This document shows positions 60,462-64,000 of a stretch of 64,000 nucleotides of DNA, one piece after another. Source of the DNA: Dyadobacter endophyticus (GTDB taxonomy: Bacteria > Bacteroidota > Bacteroidia > Cytophagales > Spirosomataceae); assembly GCF_014641595.1 (NCBI RefSeq), contig NZ_BMIA01000001.1, positions 2,480,426 through 2,544,425 on the forward strand, given 5' to 3'. The notes beneath the pieces were generated by a model that worked only from the letters and a program-made list of their open reading frames with translations, did not search any database and was not told the origin of the DNA. Position 1 is the first letter of the stretch; each line of letters begins with the position of its first letter. The translations under genes and the position numbers were made by a program.

Positions 60462-60487
60462 AATCCAAAAATTGCTTTTGACCTGAA

Positions 60488-63518
<3,031 letters not shown>

Positions 63519-63625
63519 AGCTTGTATGATTGAATGCTTTGGGATAGGTCATCGGCACGAACATGCCGGTACAGCTTTTAAAAGCCGGTACCGGCATCCG
63601 TTTTACCAAAATAATCGGTATTATT

Positions 63626-64000
63626 TTAAGGGACGATCGGGACGATCGCGCCATCCGCGCCACGCACGAGCTCGCGTACCTTCACGTTACGCAGGTGTGT
63701 CTTGCCGGAAATCTCGGTGTCGTGGTAAAAGATGTACCATTTTCCTTTGAATTCTACAATGGAATGGTGGGTCGTCCAGCCTTCCACCGGTTTCATGATC
63801 ACGCCTTTGTAAGTAAATGGCCCGTAAGGCGAGTTGCTTTCGGCATAACAGAGCAAGTGGGTATCGCCGGTAGAATACGAAAAGTAGTATTTGCCGTTGT
63901 ACTTGTGCATCCATGCCCCTTCGAAAAACCGGCGATCGTGATCGCCACCGAGCAGCGGTTTTCCTTGCTCGTCCAGGATCTGCACGTCGCGCGGCGTTTC
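63626..64000 (-). CDS. GH43-type glycosidase, 5' part cut by window edge
   Basis: The frame is open from the right edge (base 64000) to a stop at 63626, giving the last 124 residues or so. The visible part is the C-terminal face of a five-bladed GH43 propeller: FFEGAWMHKYNGKYYFSYST, then GVIMKPVEGWTTHHSIVEFK and GKWYIFYHDTE. The Glu of FEGAW and the His of THHSIV are the usual conserved positions in arabinofuranosidase/xylosidase members. It is the first gene of the leftward run with the oxidoreductase, esterase and xylanase. The signal and N-terminal catalytic residues lie outside the window. Confidence 0.88.
   Translation of the reverse strand, partial: ETPRDVQILDEQGKPLLGGDHDRRFFEGAWMHKYNGKYYFSYSTGDTHLLCYAESNSPYGPFTYKGVIMKPVEGWTTHHSIVEFKGKWYIFYHDTEISGKTHLRNVKVRELVRGADGAIVPIVP

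Overview
The window looks like chromosome from a member of the Bacteroidota, order Cytophagales; the overall style recalls the Dyadobacter/Spirosoma group, though that is an inference from gene content and not a database match. The evidence is a SusC/SusD pair, hybrid two-component systems (periplasmic propeller, kinase, receiver, AraC), TonB-linked barrels, C-terminal type IX secretion sorting domains, many lipoproteins, and promoters of the TTG / TAnnTTTG kind. I found no tRNA, rRNA, CRISPR array, insertion sequence or prophage. Both ends cut a gene: a hybrid sensor kinase on the left and a family 43 glycosidase on the right.

Layout. 1-8.2 kb: a truncated hybrid sensor kinase, divergent from a response regulator / histidine kinase / outer-membrane barrel / PAP2 phosphatase run. 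8.2-10.8 kb: an unusual two-gene unit (thiamine-diphosphate enzyme plus MEKHLA protein) under a long near-palindrome. 10.8-17.4 kb: a response regulator and an HPt protein converging on an 1868-residue fusion of kinase-like domain, AAA ATPase, GAF, histidine kinase and receiver; together they can form one phosphorelay. 17.6-20.1 kb: a StyA-type flavin monooxygenase, a possibly broken small gene and a lipoprotein. 20.3-23.9 kb: a kaiC-kaiB-kaiB-histidine kinase operon. 23.9-27 kb: an MTHFR-like protein, a Gfo/Idh/MocA oxidoreductase and a decayed methyltransferase fragment.

27.2-37.6 kb: a second, complete hybrid sensor (with a 15-bp tandem repeat at its signal-peptide junction), DoxX, a Crp-type regulator and a SusC/SusD pair. 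37.8-47.7 kb: secreted and surface proteins (M43 protease, epoxide hydrolase, large metallophosphoesterase, collagen-like lipoprotein) with AraC and CGNR regulators around a strong palindrome. 47.7-55 kb: a RibD-like reductase, AraC regulator and aldo/keto reductase, then a lipoprotein-cation/proton antiporter pair and a CLC chloride channel. 55-59.2 kb: hypothetical lipoproteins, a TPR lipoprotein and a Dabb protein. 59.4-64 kb: a xylan-type degradation run, read leftward: GH43 (partial), Gfo/Idh oxidoreductase, a double CE1 esterase and a GH10 xylanase.

The most interesting points are the kaiCBB-kinase clock-like operon with its long coiled-coil KaiC tail, the three-part phosphorelay whose kinase-like domain lacks key residues, the ThDP-MEKHLA operon with its 33-bp near-palindrome, the in-frame repeat at a sensor's signal peptide, and the double-domain CE1 esterase.
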